The notes under the pieces: generated by a model
Database searches by the model: none
Told to the model about the DNA's origin: nothing
The model's input: the letters and a program-made list of their open reading frames with translations, nothing else
Position numbers and translations under genes: made by a program
Source of the DNA: JAITWN01 sp050486285
Lineage (GTDB): Bacteria > Pseudomonadota > Gammaproteobacteria > SZUA-140
DNA length: 64,000 nucleotides
Reading direction: 5' to 3'
Assembly (NCBI GenBank): GCA_050486285.1
Contig: JBJHCZ010000001.1
Coordinates: 1-64,000 of the forward strand
In this document: piece by piece, positions 6,021 to 15,305 of the stretch
Position numbering within the stretch: the first letter of the stretch is position 1
How the letters are laid out: each line of letters opens with the position of its first letter

Positions 6021-8759
6021 ATGACCACACCGGATACAACCCGCGCGGCGCGCGCAGCCGGGAGCCCGGACCCCGCGCTGTTCGGGCCGGGCTCGACGAT
6101 CCTCACCGCGAACAAGCGGCTCTCGCGCGCGTTGCAACGGCAGCATGCCGCGCGGGCGCGGCGCGACGGTCTCGCCGTGTGGGAGACCCCCGATATCCTG
6201 CCGTGGGGCGCATGGCTCCAGCGCTGCTGGGAAACCCTGTTGATGCAGCAGGTCGACGGCGCGACGCCGGCGCCGGGACTGTTGCTCGGCAGCGATCAGA
6301 CGCGTGCCCTGTGGGAACGCATCATCAACGAATCCGAGGCCGGGCAGGCACTGTTGCGCGTGCCGGCGACCGCGCGCCAGGCGGCCGAGGCTCGCGGACT
6401 CGGCATCGCGTGGCGCGTCGAACTCGATCGCGACCGCCACTACGGCCGCGATGTCGGCGCCTGGCTCGACTGGTCTGCGCGTTTCGAGGCGCGCTGCCGC
6501 GAGGAAGGCTGGATCGACGACGCGCGCCTGCCCGATCTGGTCCGCGAGCGCATCGAATCCGGTGAACTGGCGCCGCCGCAGTCGCTCGCGCTTGCCGGCT
6601 TCGACGGGTTCACGCCGCAGCAGCAGGCATTGCTCGATGCGGTCGCGGCTGCCGGGTGTGCAGTCACTGTCATCGCAGCGGACGATTCCCGCGGTCATTG
6701 CACGCTGATTCCACTGAAGGATGCCGCCGCCGAGATCGAGGCCGCGGCGCAATGGGCGCGGGCACGGCTCGCGGCGCGGCCGGATGCGCGCATCGGCATC
6801 GTCGTCCCCGATCTCCCCGCGCGGCGCGCGCAGGTCGCGCGCGTCTTCGAGGACGTGCTGCATCCCGGCGCGGCGTTGCCGGGCGCCGCTGCATTCACGC
6901 CGCTCTATAACCTGTCCGCCGGCGCCGCGCTCGCGGACTGTCCGCCCGTGCACGACGCGCTGCTCGCGCTCGAGCTTGCGGGCGATGCCCTGACCCTCGC
7001 CGAGGCCGGCGTCTTGTTGCGATCGCCGTTTCTTGCCGGCGCCGAGACGGAGTTTGCGGCGCGCGCGCTCCTTGACGCGCGCCTGCGCGAGCGCGGCGAT
7101 GACCGCATCGACTGCGCGGCGCTGCTCACCCCGTCATGTCCGCGGCTTGCCGCGATATTGTCCCGTCTCGTCCAGGCCGCCACGCCGTTGCGCACGCGCC
7201 GGCTTCGACCGAGCGACTGGGCCGAGCGTTTTCTCGGCCTGCTCGGCATGCTCGGCTGGCCCGGCGAGCGCACGCTCGACAGCGACGAATACCAGGCCGT
7301 CGATGCCTTCCGCGAGCTGGTGTCCGGCCTGTGCGCGCTCGACCGCGTGCAACCCGAGGGCGGATTCCGCCAGACGCTCGCGCAACTGCGCCGCGCATGC
7401 AATGAGCGCATGTTCCAGCCCGAGCGTCCCGACGCGCCGATCCAGGTCCTCGGCCTGCTCGAGGCCTCCGGCCTCGGCTTCGATCACCTGTGGCTGCTCG
7501 GTCTGCACGACGCGGCCTGGCCACAGGCGCCTGAACCGAATCCGTTCCTGCCGGTTGCCGTCCAGCGCCAGCTCGGCCTGCCGCGCAGTTCGCCGGAACG
7601 CGAGTACGCAGTCGCGGAGCGCATCACCGCGCGCTTGCTGGCGGCGGCGCCGGAGGTCTGCGTCAGTTATCCGCTGGGCGAGGCCGATCGCGTGCTGCGA
7701 CCGAGCCCGCTGATCGCATCGCTCGACAGGCAGGCATGGCCGTTGCCCGGCGTCGGGATCGATGCGTCGCATGAACTGGCGATTCACGAAGCCGGTCGCC
7801 AACCCGGCGTCATCGAGACGATCGGCGATGCCCGCGGCCCGGCGCTGGCCGCGGCACAGGCGCGCGGCGGCAGCCAGATCTTCGAACATCAGTCGGCCTG
7901 TCCGTTCCGGGCCTTCGCGCGCCTGCGCCTGCGCGTCAAGCCGCTCGAGGAACCGGAGATCGGACTGCCGGCGTCACGGCGTGGCACCCTGCTGCATCAG
8001 GTGCTCGAGCGCCTGTGGCGCGAACTCGGGTCGCAGGCGGCGCTGCGCGCGCTCGATCGCGCGGGACTCGATGCCTTGCTGGGGCGCATCGTCGACGGCG
8101 TCGTCGACGCGGAAGCGGCGGAACGGCCGCAGCTATTCACCGAGCGCTTCCGCGCCCTCGAGCGCCGGCGCCTGCTGCGCGTCGTGCGCGAGTGGGTCGA
8201 GTTCGAGGACGCGCGCGGCGATTTCACGGTCGAGGCGGTCGAGCAGCGCGCGACGGTCACGGCCGGCGGGGTTGCGGCGGAGGTTTGCATCGACCGCATC
8301 GATCGTCTGGCCGACGGCAGTCTCGCGATCATCGATTACAAGACCGGCGAAGTCGGGAGCGGTGCATGGATCGGCGATCGGCCCGACCAGCCGCAACTAC
8401 CGCTGTACAGCCTGCTGGTCGGCGAGCAGCTCGGCGCGGTGCTGTTCGCGCAGATCCGGCCCGGCGCTTCCAAGTGGATCGGCGTCGCGCGGGACGATGA
8501 GGTCGTGCCGAACGTCAAGGCCTTCGAGCGGACCAGGGCCGCCGATGAAGCGGGCGGCTGGCCGGGACTGATCGAAGGATGGCGGCGCGTGCTGACCGGG
8601 CTCGGCGAGGCCTTTCGCGCCGGCGATGCAAAGGTCGACCCGAAGAATCCCGGCAAGACCTGCGCGCACTGCGGACTGACGCCGCTGTGCCGCATCCATG
8701 AATCGACGTCGCCGGCCGACGGCGGCCCCGATCTCGACGAGTCGGAGGCAGGCGGATGA
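6021..8759 (+). CDS. AddB-like PD-(D/E)XK nuclease with Fe-S cluster, probable DNA repair protein
   Basis: This 912-residue protein resembles the helicase-like/nuclease subunit of AddAB enzymes, in the branch usually annotated as probable DNA repair protein in beta- and gammaproteobacteria. The C-terminal nuclease carries CIDRID followed by IIDYKTG (Asp772, Lys774). Cysteines 627 (ACPFRAF) and 881, 884 and 890 (CAHCGLTPLC) have the spacing of the AddB iron-sulfur staple. The N-terminus (STILTANKRLSRALQ) lacks the P-loop of Bacillus AddB, so it probably does not hydrolyse ATP. A GGAGGGG ribosome site precedes the ATG. Its stop overlaps the helicase start (ATGA), so the two are coupled and probably form one complex acting on double-strand ends. 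Confidence 0.88.
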   Translation: MTTPDTTRAARAAGSPDPALFGPGSTILTANKRLSRALQRQHAARARRDGLAVWETPDILPWGAWLQRCWETLLMQQVDGATPAPGLLLGSDQTRALWERIINESEAGQALLRVPATARQAAEARGLGIAWRVELDRDRHYGRDVGAWLDWSARFEARCREEGWIDDARLPDLVRERIESGELAPPQSLALAGFDGFTPQQQALLDAVAAAGCAVTVIAADDSRGHCTLIPLKDAAAEIEAAAQWARARLAARPDARIGIVVPDLPARRAQVARVFEDVLHPGAALPGAAAFTPLYNLSAGAALADCPPVHDALLALELAGDALTLAEAGVLLRSPFLAGAETEFAARALLDARLRERGDDRIDCAALLTPSCPRLAAILSRLVQAATPLRTRRLRPSDWAERFLGLLGMLGWPGERTLDSDEYQAVDAFRELVSGLCALDRVQPEGGFRQTLAQLRRACNERMFQPERPDAPIQVLGLLEASGLGFDHLWLLGLHDAAWPQAPEPNPFLPVAVQRQLGLPRSSPEREYAVAERITARLLAAAPEVCVSYPLGEADRVLRPSPLIASLDRQAWPLPGVGIDASHELAIHEAGRQPGVIETIGDARGPALAAAQARGGSQIFEHQSACPFRAFARLRLRVKPLEEPEIGLPASRRGTLLHQVLERLWRELGSQAALRALDRAGLDALLGRIVDGVVDAEAAERPQLFTERFRALERRRLLRVVREWVEFEDARGDFTVEAVEQRATVTAGGVAAEVCIDRIDRLADGSLAIIDYKTGEVGSGAWIGDRPDQPQLPLYSLLVGEQLGAVLFAQIRPGASKWIGVARDDEVVPNVKAFERTRAADEAGGWPGLIEGWRRVLTGLGEAFRAGDAKVDPKNPGKTCAHCGLTPLCRIHESTSPADGGPDLDESEAGG

Positions 8760-11700
8760 GTCCGGTCGAGCTCGATCGACTGGCCCGCGTCCGCGCGATC
8801 GCGCCGGAGGCCTCGTTCATCGTCCAGGCCCCGGCCGGCTCCGGCAAGACCGAGCTGCTCGCGCAGCGATTCCTCGCCCTGCTCGCGCGCGTCGATTCGC
8901 CCGAGGAGGTCCTCGCGCTGACCTTCACGCACAAGGCCGCCGCCGAGATGCGCAATCGCATCCTCGAGGCGGTCGATCGCGCCGCCGCGCCGCCCGATCC
9001 CGGCGAGGAGGCGCACAAGCGGCTGACGCGCGAACTCGGCGCGGCCGTTCTCGCGGCCGACCGGCGGCATGGCTGGGGACTGCGCGACAATCCGTCGCGG
9101 CTGCGGGTCATGACGATCGACGCCTTGTGCGCGTCGCTGGCGCGGCGCATGCCGGTGTTGTCCGGCTTCGGCGCCGCGCCGCGCGTCGTCGAGGATGCGC
9201 AACCGCTGTATCGCGAGGCCGCGCGGCTGACGATCCTCGAGATCGAGTCCGGCGAGCAATGGTCGGATGCGATCGCGCATCTGATCGCGCATCTCGACAA
9301 CCACCTGCCGAAGGTCGAGGGGCTGATCGCGGGCATGCTCGCGCAGCGCGACCAGTGGCTGCGCCACCTCGGGCGCGTCGACCGCGCCGAGCTCGAGGCG
9401 ACACTGGCGACGGTCATCGGCGAGGCGCTGGCGCCGCTGCGCGCAGCCATGCCGGACGACGTGGTCGATGAACTCGTGACCCTGCTGCGCTATGCGGCGG
9501 AAAACCTGGCCGCGGCCGGGAAGACGATGGGGCTGACGGAGGCGCTGTCGTCCGGCCTGCCCGGCACGCGTCCCGAAGACGCGGTGGCCTGGCGCGAGAT
9601 CGCGGGGATGCTGTTGACGCAGGACTCCGGTTGGCGAAAGACGGTGACCGCGCGCGATGGATTCCCGCCGCCCTCGGGCGGCGTCGGCGCCGGCGAGAAG
9701 GCGCGTTGCAAGGAATACAAGGACCGCATGCTGGCGCTGCTCAACCGGCTGCATGGTGACGAGGCGCTGCGCCAGCTGCTGGCAGACGCCTGCGGGTTGC
9801 CGCCGCCGTACTACAGCGACGCGCAATGGGAGACCGTCGAGGCGCTCGCGCAACTGCTGCGCGTGGCGACCGGCATGCTGGAGGTGATCTTTCGCGAGCG
9901 CGGCGAGGTCGACTTCATCCGCGTCGCGCAGGCCGCGCGCGCCGCGCTCGGCGGCGAAGACGCGCCGACCGATCTCGCGCTGTTACTCGACGAGCGCATA
10001 CAGCATGTCCTCGTCGACGAGTTCCAGGACACCTCGCTCGGCCAGTATCAGCTGCTCGAACGCCTGACCGCCGGCTGGACGCCCGGCGACGGCCGCACGC
10101 TGTTTCTCGTCGGCGACCCGATGCAGTCGATCTATCGCTTCCGCGAGGCCGAGGTCGGCCTGTATCTGCGCGCGCGCCGCGAAGGAATCGGCAGCGTCGC
10201 GCTCGAACCGCTGCAACTCGTCGTCAACTTTCGCTCGCAGGCCGGCGTCATCGGCTGGGTCAACGCGGCCTTCGCGCGCGTATTGCCCGCGGTCGAGGAC
10301 ATCGGCCGCGGCGCGGTGACCTACGCGCCGTCGATCGCGCATCACGATGCGCTCGACGGCGACGCGGTGACCGTGCATCCGCTCATCGGCAACGATCCGC
10401 GCGGGGAGGGCGCCGCGGTGCTGTCACAGGTCGAGGCCGCGTTCGCCGAGGACCCGAACGGGAGCGTCGCCATCCTCGTGCGCACGCGTTCACATCTCGT
10501 CGAGACGCTGCAGGCGCTGAAGGCGGCCGGGCGGACCTTCCGCGCCGTCGAGATCGAGCGCCTCGGGCATCGACCGGTGATCCGCGACCTGATCGCGCTG
10601 GCCTGCGCGTTGACGCACCCCGGCGATCGCCTGTCCTGGCTCGCGATTCTGCGCGCGCCCTGGTGCGGCCTGACCCTGCGGGATCTGCACGCGCTGCTCG
10701 CCGATGCCGGCAACGCGGCAGTCTGGTCGTTGATCGAGGATCCCGACCGGCGCGCTCGCCTCGGTGACGACGGGCACCGCCGGCTCGAGCGGCTGCGCGC
10801 GGTGATCGGACCCGCGCTCGCCGCGCGTCGCCGGCGCAGCCTGCGCCGCCAGGTCGAAGGGGTGTGGCGTGCGCTCGGCGGGCCGGCCTGCGTCGAGGGT
10901 CTGCATGACCTCGAGGACGCCGGCGTGCTGTTCGATCTGTTCGACGAACTGTCGGCCGCGGGCGATCTCGTCGATCGCCGCACCCTGTTCTCGCGCGTCG
11001 ACAGCCTGTCCGCCCGACCCGATACCGCCGCCGACCCGCGCCTGCAGATCATGACCGTCCACAAGGCCAAGGGCCTCGAGTTCGATACCGTGATCGTGCC
11101 CGGTCTCGGCCGTCGCACGCGCAACGACGGCCAGAGTCTGCTGATGTGGATGGAACGCCCGCAGGGCGATCTGTTGCTCGCGCCGATCCGCGAAAGCGGG
11201 AAAGACGATGATCCGATCTATGCCTTCATCGAGCGATTACAGCGCGAGAAGTCCCTGTTCGAGGACGGCCGCCTGCTCTATGTCGCGGCCACCCGCGCGA
11301 AGAGGCGCCTGCGGCTGCTCGGTCATGTGCGCGCGCGCAGCGACGGCGAAACCATTGCGCCCGGCGCCCCGGAGAAGCAGTCGCTGCTGGCACGCTTGTG
11401 GCCGGTCGTCGAGGCGGAGTTCGCGGCCGCAGCCGCGGCGCTTGCTGCACCGGCGGTCGATGACGGCGAGGATGATACGGCCGTGACCCCGCCGGCGCCG
11501 TTGCGCAGACTCGCCGTGGACTGGTCCGTCCCCCCGGCCCCGGTGGCGCCGGACCTTTCGCTGCCGGCAGTTGCGGCGCTCGAGGAGCGTGTCTACGGCG
11601 CGGTCGAATTCGAGTGGGCCGGCGAGACCGCGCGCCACGTCGGCAGCGTTGCGCATCGCTTGCTGCAGCACTGCGGTCGTCGCGGCATTCGCGACTTCTC

Positions 11701-12178
11701 GGCGCTCGATCCGGCGCGGCTGCGCACGGTCGCCGCGACCGCGCTGGCGCGACACGGCGTGCCGGCGGCAGGCATCGATGACGCGGTCGCGCGTATCGTC
11801 GCCGCGCTCGAGACGACGTTCGCGGATGCGCGCGGGCGCTGGATCCTCGATCCGGAGCATGAGGACGCGCGCTGCGAATACGCATTGAGCACGGTCGGAG
11901 AGGGCGGCATCGTCACTGCGATCATCGATCGCACCTTCGTCGATGCCGACGGCGTGCGTTGGATCATCGACTACAAGACCGGCGCGCACGAAGGCGGCGG
12001 CGTCGATGCGTTTCTGGACCGCGAGCAGGCGCGCTACCGCGCGCAGCTCGAAGGCTATGCCGCGCTGATCAGTCGGCGCGAATCACGCCCGATCCGGCTC
12101 GGACTGTATTTTCCGCTGCTCGCGGGATGGCGGGAATGGGCGACCGTCAGCGCTCGAGATACTGGAGCTTGTCCTTGA
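8756..12178 (+). CDS. AddA-like UvrD/RecB-family helicase with C-terminal nuclease
   Basis: This 1,140-residue superfamily 1A helicase/nuclease is the motor subunit partner of the upstream protein. Motifs in order are the Q-motif/Walker A APAGSGKTE (25-33), TFTHKAAAEM, Walker B DEFQDT (421-426), GDPMQSIYRFREAE (motif III), TVHKAKGLEFD (motif V) and LLYVAATRAKRRL (motif VI). A PD-(D/E)XK nuclease closes the protein (AIIDRTF then IIDYKTG, Asp1072 and Lys1074). By analogy with AddAB and RecBCD it would unwind and resect broken DNA for RecA loading. No third RecC/RecD-like subunit is adjacent. Its last 32 bases overlap the 3' end of fdxA on the other strand. Confidence 0.9.
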   Translation: MSPVELDRLARVRAIAPEASFIVQAPAGSGKTELLAQRFLALLARVDSPEEVLALTFTHKAAAEMRNRILEAVDRAAAPPDPGEEAHKRLTRELGAAVLAADRRHGWGLRDNPSRLRVMTIDALCASLARRMPVLSGFGAAPRVVEDAQPLYREAARLTILEIESGEQWSDAIAHLIAHLDNHLPKVEGLIAGMLAQRDQWLRHLGRVDRAELEATLATVIGEALAPLRAAMPDDVVDELVTLLRYAAENLAAAGKTMGLTEALSSGLPGTRPEDAVAWREIAGMLLTQDSGWRKTVTARDGFPPPSGGVGAGEKARCKEYKDRMLALLNRLHGDEALRQLLADACGLPPPYYSDAQWETVEALAQLLRVATGMLEVIFRERGEVDFIRVAQAARAALGGEDAPTDLALLLDERIQHVLVDEFQDTSLGQYQLLERLTAGWTPGDGRTLFLVGDPMQSIYRFREAEVGLYLRARREGIGSVALEPLQLVVNFRSQAGVIGWVNAAFARVLPAVEDIGRGAVTYAPSIAHHDALDGDAVTVHPLIGNDPRGEGAAVLSQVEAAFAEDPNGSVAILVRTRSHLVETLQALKAAGRTFRAVEIERLGHRPVIRDLIALACALTHPGDRLSWLAILRAPWCGLTLRDLHALLADAGNAAVWSLIEDPDRRARLGDDGHRRLERLRAVIGPALAARRRRSLRRQVEGVWRALGGPACVEGLHDLEDAGVLFDLFDELSAAGDLVDRRTLFSRVDSLSARPDTAADPRLQIMTVHKAKGLEFDTVIVPGLGRRTRNDGQSLLMWMERPQGDLLLAPIRESGKDDDPIYAFIERLQREKSLFEDGRLLYVAATRAKRRLRLLGHVRARSDGETIAPGAPEKQSLLARLWPVVEAEFAAAAAALAAPAVDDGEDDTAVTPPAPLRRLAVDWSVPPAPVAPDLSLPAVAALEERVYGAVEFEWAGETARHVGSVAHRLLQHCGRRGIRDFSALDPARLRTVAATALARHGVPAAGIDDAVARIVAALETTFADARGRWILDPEHEDARCEYALSTVGEGGIVTAIIDRTFVDADGVRWIIDYKTGAHEGGGVDAFLDREQARYRAQLEGYAALISRRESRPIRLGLYFPLLAGWREWATVSARDTGACP

Positions 12179-12470
12179 CCTGCGCCCAGTCGTCGGCGTC
12201 GGCCGGGGCGTCCTTCTTCTCGGTGATGACCGGCCAGAGTTTCGCGAGCTCGGCGTTCAGTGCGACGTATTCCATTTGGTGCGCGGGGACGTCGTCCTCG
12301 GGGTGGATCGCCTCGACCGGGCACTCGGGTTCGCACAGCGTGCAGTCGATGCACTCGTCGGGATCGATGACCAGGAAGTTCGGGCCTTCATGAAAGCAGT
12401 CGACCGGGCAAACCTCGACGCAGTCGGTGTATTTGCACTTGATACATTCCTCGGTCACGACAAAGGTCAT
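12147..12470 (-). CDS. fdxA: seven-iron ferredoxin FdxA
   Basis: This 107-residue ferredoxin is very similar to Azotobacter ferredoxin I. The N-terminal half binds one cluster of each type (Cys9, 12, 17, 21 and 25 in EECIKCKYTDCVEVCPVDC), and the second motif ECIDCTLCEPECP gives Cys40, 43, 46 and 50. The C-terminal extension ending LQYLER is typical of 7Fe-8S ferredoxins. It carries low-potential electrons in the cytoplasm; the partner is not evident here. It has a strong AGGAGGG ribosome site and its own promoter, and lies 85 bases downstream of mutS. Confidence 0.96.
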   Translation of the reverse strand: MTFVVTEECIKCKYTDCVEVCPVDCFHEGPNFLVIDPDECIDCTLCEPECPVEAIHPEDDVPAHQMEYVALNAELAKLWPVITEKKDAPADADDWAQVKDKLQYLER

Positions 12471-12505
12471 GCGTCCCTCCTGATGCTGCTGTTTGTTATC
12501 GGCGT

Positions 12506-12535
12506 ATTTTAATCCGTCGCCGCGAAAAGCGCCAA
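12506..12535 (-). promoter_or_regulatory. candidate promoter of fdxA
   Basis: On the minus strand TTGGCG (12535-12530) and TAAAAT (12511-12506) are 18 bases apart, 36 bases before the fdxA ATG. Confidence 0.4.
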
Positions 12536-12555
12536 TAGCAAGCGACGCCGGACCC

Positions 12556-15126
12556 TCACTTTTTCAGCAGCGATTTCAGCCTGTAAAGCGTCTCCAGCGC
12601 CTCGCGCGGGGAGAGGGCGTCGGGATCGAGCGCGCGCAGCGCGGCGAGCGCCGGCGGGTCCTCCGCTGGCGCAGTGAACAGCGGTAGTTGTGGCCGCGCG
12701 TCGGCGGCGGCGCGGCCGGCCGCGTCACGCTCGAGTTCGAGCAGGCGGGCGCGTGCCGCGGCAATCACCGCCGGCGGGATGCCGGCGAGGGCGGCGACCT
12801 GCAGGCCGTAGCTGCGATTCGCAGGACCGTCGCGCAGCGCGTGCAGGAAGACGATGCCGTCGCCATGCTCGACGGCGTCGAGATGGACATTGGCGATCCC
12901 CGGCGCGAGCTCGGGCAGCGCGGTCAGTTCGAAATAATGGGTCGCGAACAGCGTGAACGCGCGCAGTTCGCGCGCGAGATAGTCGGCGCAGGCCCAGGCC
13001 AGCGACAGGCCGTCGAAGGTGCTGGTGCCGCGCCCGATCTCGTCCATCAGCACGAGGCTGCGGTCGGTCGCATTGTGCAGGATGTTCGCGGTCTCGGTCA
13101 TCTCGACCATGAACGTCGAGCGGCCCTCGGCGAGCTCGTCGCCGGCGCCGATGCGGGTGAAGATGCGGTCGATCGGGCCGATCACCGCGCGTTCGGCGGG
13201 GACATGGCTGCCGATAGACGCGAGGATCACGATCAGCGCGTTCTGGCGCATGTACGTCGACTTGCCGCCCATGTTCGGGCCGGTGATGATCAGCATGCGG
13301 CGGCGATCGTCGAGCCTCGTGTCATTGGCGACGAAGGGGTGGTCGAGGACCGCCTCGACGACCGGGTGGCGGCCGCCGTCGATCGCGATGCCGGGGGCAT
13401 CGCTGAATTCCGGGGGATTCAGGTTCAGGGTCTCGGCGCGCTCGGCGAGATTCGCGAAGACGTCGATCTCGGCGATCGCGGCGGCCGTGGCCTGGAGTTC
13501 GCCGAGGTGCGGGATCAGCGCATCGAGCAGGGCGTCGTACAGCGCCTTCTCGCGCGCGAGCGCGCGTTCCTGCGCCGACAGCGCCTTGTCCTCGAAGGCC
13601 TTGAGCTCGGGCGTGATATAGCGCTCGGCGCCCTTCAGCGTCTGGCGGCGGATGTAGTCGGCCGGGACCTGGTCGGCGCGCGCGCGGGTGATCTCGATGT
13701 AATAGCCGTGCACGCGGTTGTAGCTGACCTTCAGGTTCGGGATGCCGCTGCGCTCGCGTTCGCGGCGTTCGAGTTCGAGCAGGAAGGCGCCGGCGTTCTC
13801 GCCGAGGCCGCGCAGCTCGTCGAGTTCGGCATCATAGCCGTCGGCGATGACGCCGCCGTCGCGGATCGTCGCCGGCGGATTGTCGATCAGCGCGCGCGCG
13901 AGCAGCGCATGCAATTCGGGATGTTCGCCGAGACGGGTCGCGAGTTCGCCGAGCAGCGGCGAATCGGCCCGGGCGAGGAGTTCATGCAATCGCGGCAGCG
14001 CGCCGAGCGCATCACGCAGCAGGCCGAGGTCGCGCGGGCGCGCGGACTTCAGCGCGATGCGGGCCAGCGCACGCTCGACGTCGCCGATCGTGCGCAGGTG
14101 ATCCTGCAAAGGGGGATGGGCGCGCGCGTCGAGCAGCGCGCCGATCGCATGCTGGCGGCGGCGCAGCAGCCCGTGGTCGCGCAGCGGCCGGTTGATCCAG
14201 CGGCGCAGCATCCGGCTGCCCATCGGATTGCGGGTCTGGTCCATGACCCAGGCGAGGGTATGCTCGCGGCGGCCGGCGAGGCTGGTCTCGAGTTCGAGAT
14301 TGCGGCGGCTGGTCGCGTCGATGACGATCGCGTCGCCGGGCAGTTCGACCCGCGGCGGCTGGAGGTGCGGCAGCGCGGCGCGCTGGGTCTCGCGCGCGTA
14401 TTCGATCAGGCAACCGGCCGAGGCGATCGCGTGCGGATAAGGATCGCAGCCGAAGCCCCGGAGATCGCGCACGCCGAACTGCGCGGTCAGGCGCGTCTGC
14501 GCGTGTTCGTGTTCGAAGTGCCACGGCGGGCGGGCGCGCAAACCGCGCCGGCCCCTGACGGCCTGGGGCAGGGCCTGGTCCTCGCCGTGCAGCAGTTCGG
14601 CCGGCTTCAACCGCTCCAGCTCGTCGGCGAGCGCCTGGTCGCCGGTGACCTCGAGCAGGATGAGGCGGCCGCTCGACAGATCGAGGGTCGCGATGCCCCA
14701 GGTCTCATCGGACTTGCGAATCGCCGCGAGCAGGACATCACGGCGCTCGTCGAGCAGCGCCTCGTCGGTGATCGTCCCCGGCGTGACGATGCGCACGACC
14801 TTGCGCTCGACCGGTCCCTTGCTCTTCGCCGGATCGCCGATCTGCTCGGCGATCGCGACCGACTCGCCCTGTTCGACGAGCTTCGCGAGATAACCGTCGA
14901 CCGCATGAAACGGCACCCCCGCCATCGGGATCGGTTCCCCGCCCGACTGCCCGCGCGCCGTCAGCGTGATATCGAGCAACTCCGCCGCCCGCCGCGCATC
15001 GTCATAGAACAGCTCGTAGAAATCCCCCATCCGGTAAAACAGCAGCAACGCCGGATGCTCCGCCTTGAGCCGGAAATACTGCTGCATCATCGGCGTATGA
15101 CCGCCGGGGTCGGACCTTGATAACAC
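12556..15126 (-). CDS. mutS: DNA mismatch repair protein MutS
   Basis: MutS recognises mismatches and recruits MutL. The product has 856 residues from a GTG start (E. coli 853). The mismatch-binding domain contains the clamp motif LLFYRMGDFYELFYDDA. Connector and lever domains follow, then the ATPase with Walker A GPNMGGKST (near residue 615) and Walker B DEIGRGTSTFDG, and a C-terminal dimerisation tail. The frame is open further (TTG at 15183), and the first ATG is at 15090, but the conserved HTPMMQQYF begins before that ATG. The GTG places HTP at residue 10, as in E. coli, so I chose it although no Shine-Dalgarno is obvious. Confidence 0.95.
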   Translation of the reverse strand: MLSRSDPGGHTPMMQQYFRLKAEHPALLLFYRMGDFYELFYDDARRAAELLDITLTARGQSGGEPIPMAGVPFHAVDGYLAKLVEQGESVAIAEQIGDPAKSKGPVERKVVRIVTPGTITDEALLDERRDVLLAAIRKSDETWGIATLDLSSGRLILLEVTGDQALADELERLKPAELLHGEDQALPQAVRGRRGLRARPPWHFEHEHAQTRLTAQFGVRDLRGFGCDPYPHAIASAGCLIEYARETQRAALPHLQPPRVELPGDAIVIDATSRRNLELETSLAGRREHTLAWVMDQTRNPMGSRMLRRWINRPLRDHGLLRRRQHAIGALLDARAHPPLQDHLRTIGDVERALARIALKSARPRDLGLLRDALGALPRLHELLARADSPLLGELATRLGEHPELHALLARALIDNPPATIRDGGVIADGYDAELDELRGLGENAGAFLLELERRERERSGIPNLKVSYNRVHGYYIEITRARADQVPADYIRRQTLKGAERYITPELKAFEDKALSAQERALAREKALYDALLDALIPHLGELQATAAAIAEIDVFANLAERAETLNLNPPEFSDAPGIAIDGGRHPVVEAVLDHPFVANDTRLDDRRRMLIITGPNMGGKSTYMRQNALIVILASIGSHVPAERAVIGPIDRIFTRIGAGDELAEGRSTFMVEMTETANILHNATDRSLVLMDEIGRGTSTFDGLSLAWACADYLARELRAFTLFATHYFELTALPELAPGIANVHLDAVEHGDGIVFLHALRDGPANRSYGLQVAALAGIPPAVIAAARARLLELERDAAGRAAADARPQLPLFTAPAEDPPALAALRALDPDALSPREALETLYRLKSLLKK

Positions 15127-15198
15127 GTTGTTTTTCTGGGATATGGGGTTGGGAACGGCCAGACATTCGCGCTCGCCGGCCAATTCGGGCCATTTTGG

Positions 15199-15305
15199 CC
15201 CCGAAATGGCGGTTTTAACAGAGGGCGGGCGTCCTGAACAGTATCGAGGGTGTCATTTCGGGGTCGAAAATCACCCGGGAGGGCCGAAATCAGCGTGATT
15301 TTCGA
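15199..15305. repeat. cluster of inverted repeats between mutS and the GloVer-repeat gene
   Basis: CCCCGAAATG (15199-15208) is inverted at CATTTCGGGG (15254-15263), and TCGAAAATCAC (15264-15274) is inverted at GTGATTTTCGA (15295-15305). Both pairs are perfect. The element reaches into the 3' end of the upstream minus-strand gene. No T-run follows on the minus strand, so it is not a classical terminator for that gene. Confidence 0.5.

Noticed and set aside
12688..15120. 810-codon open frame antisense to mutS
   Set aside because: GC-rich third positions keep the opposite strand open. The translation shows no domain and lies wholly inside a confident mutS.
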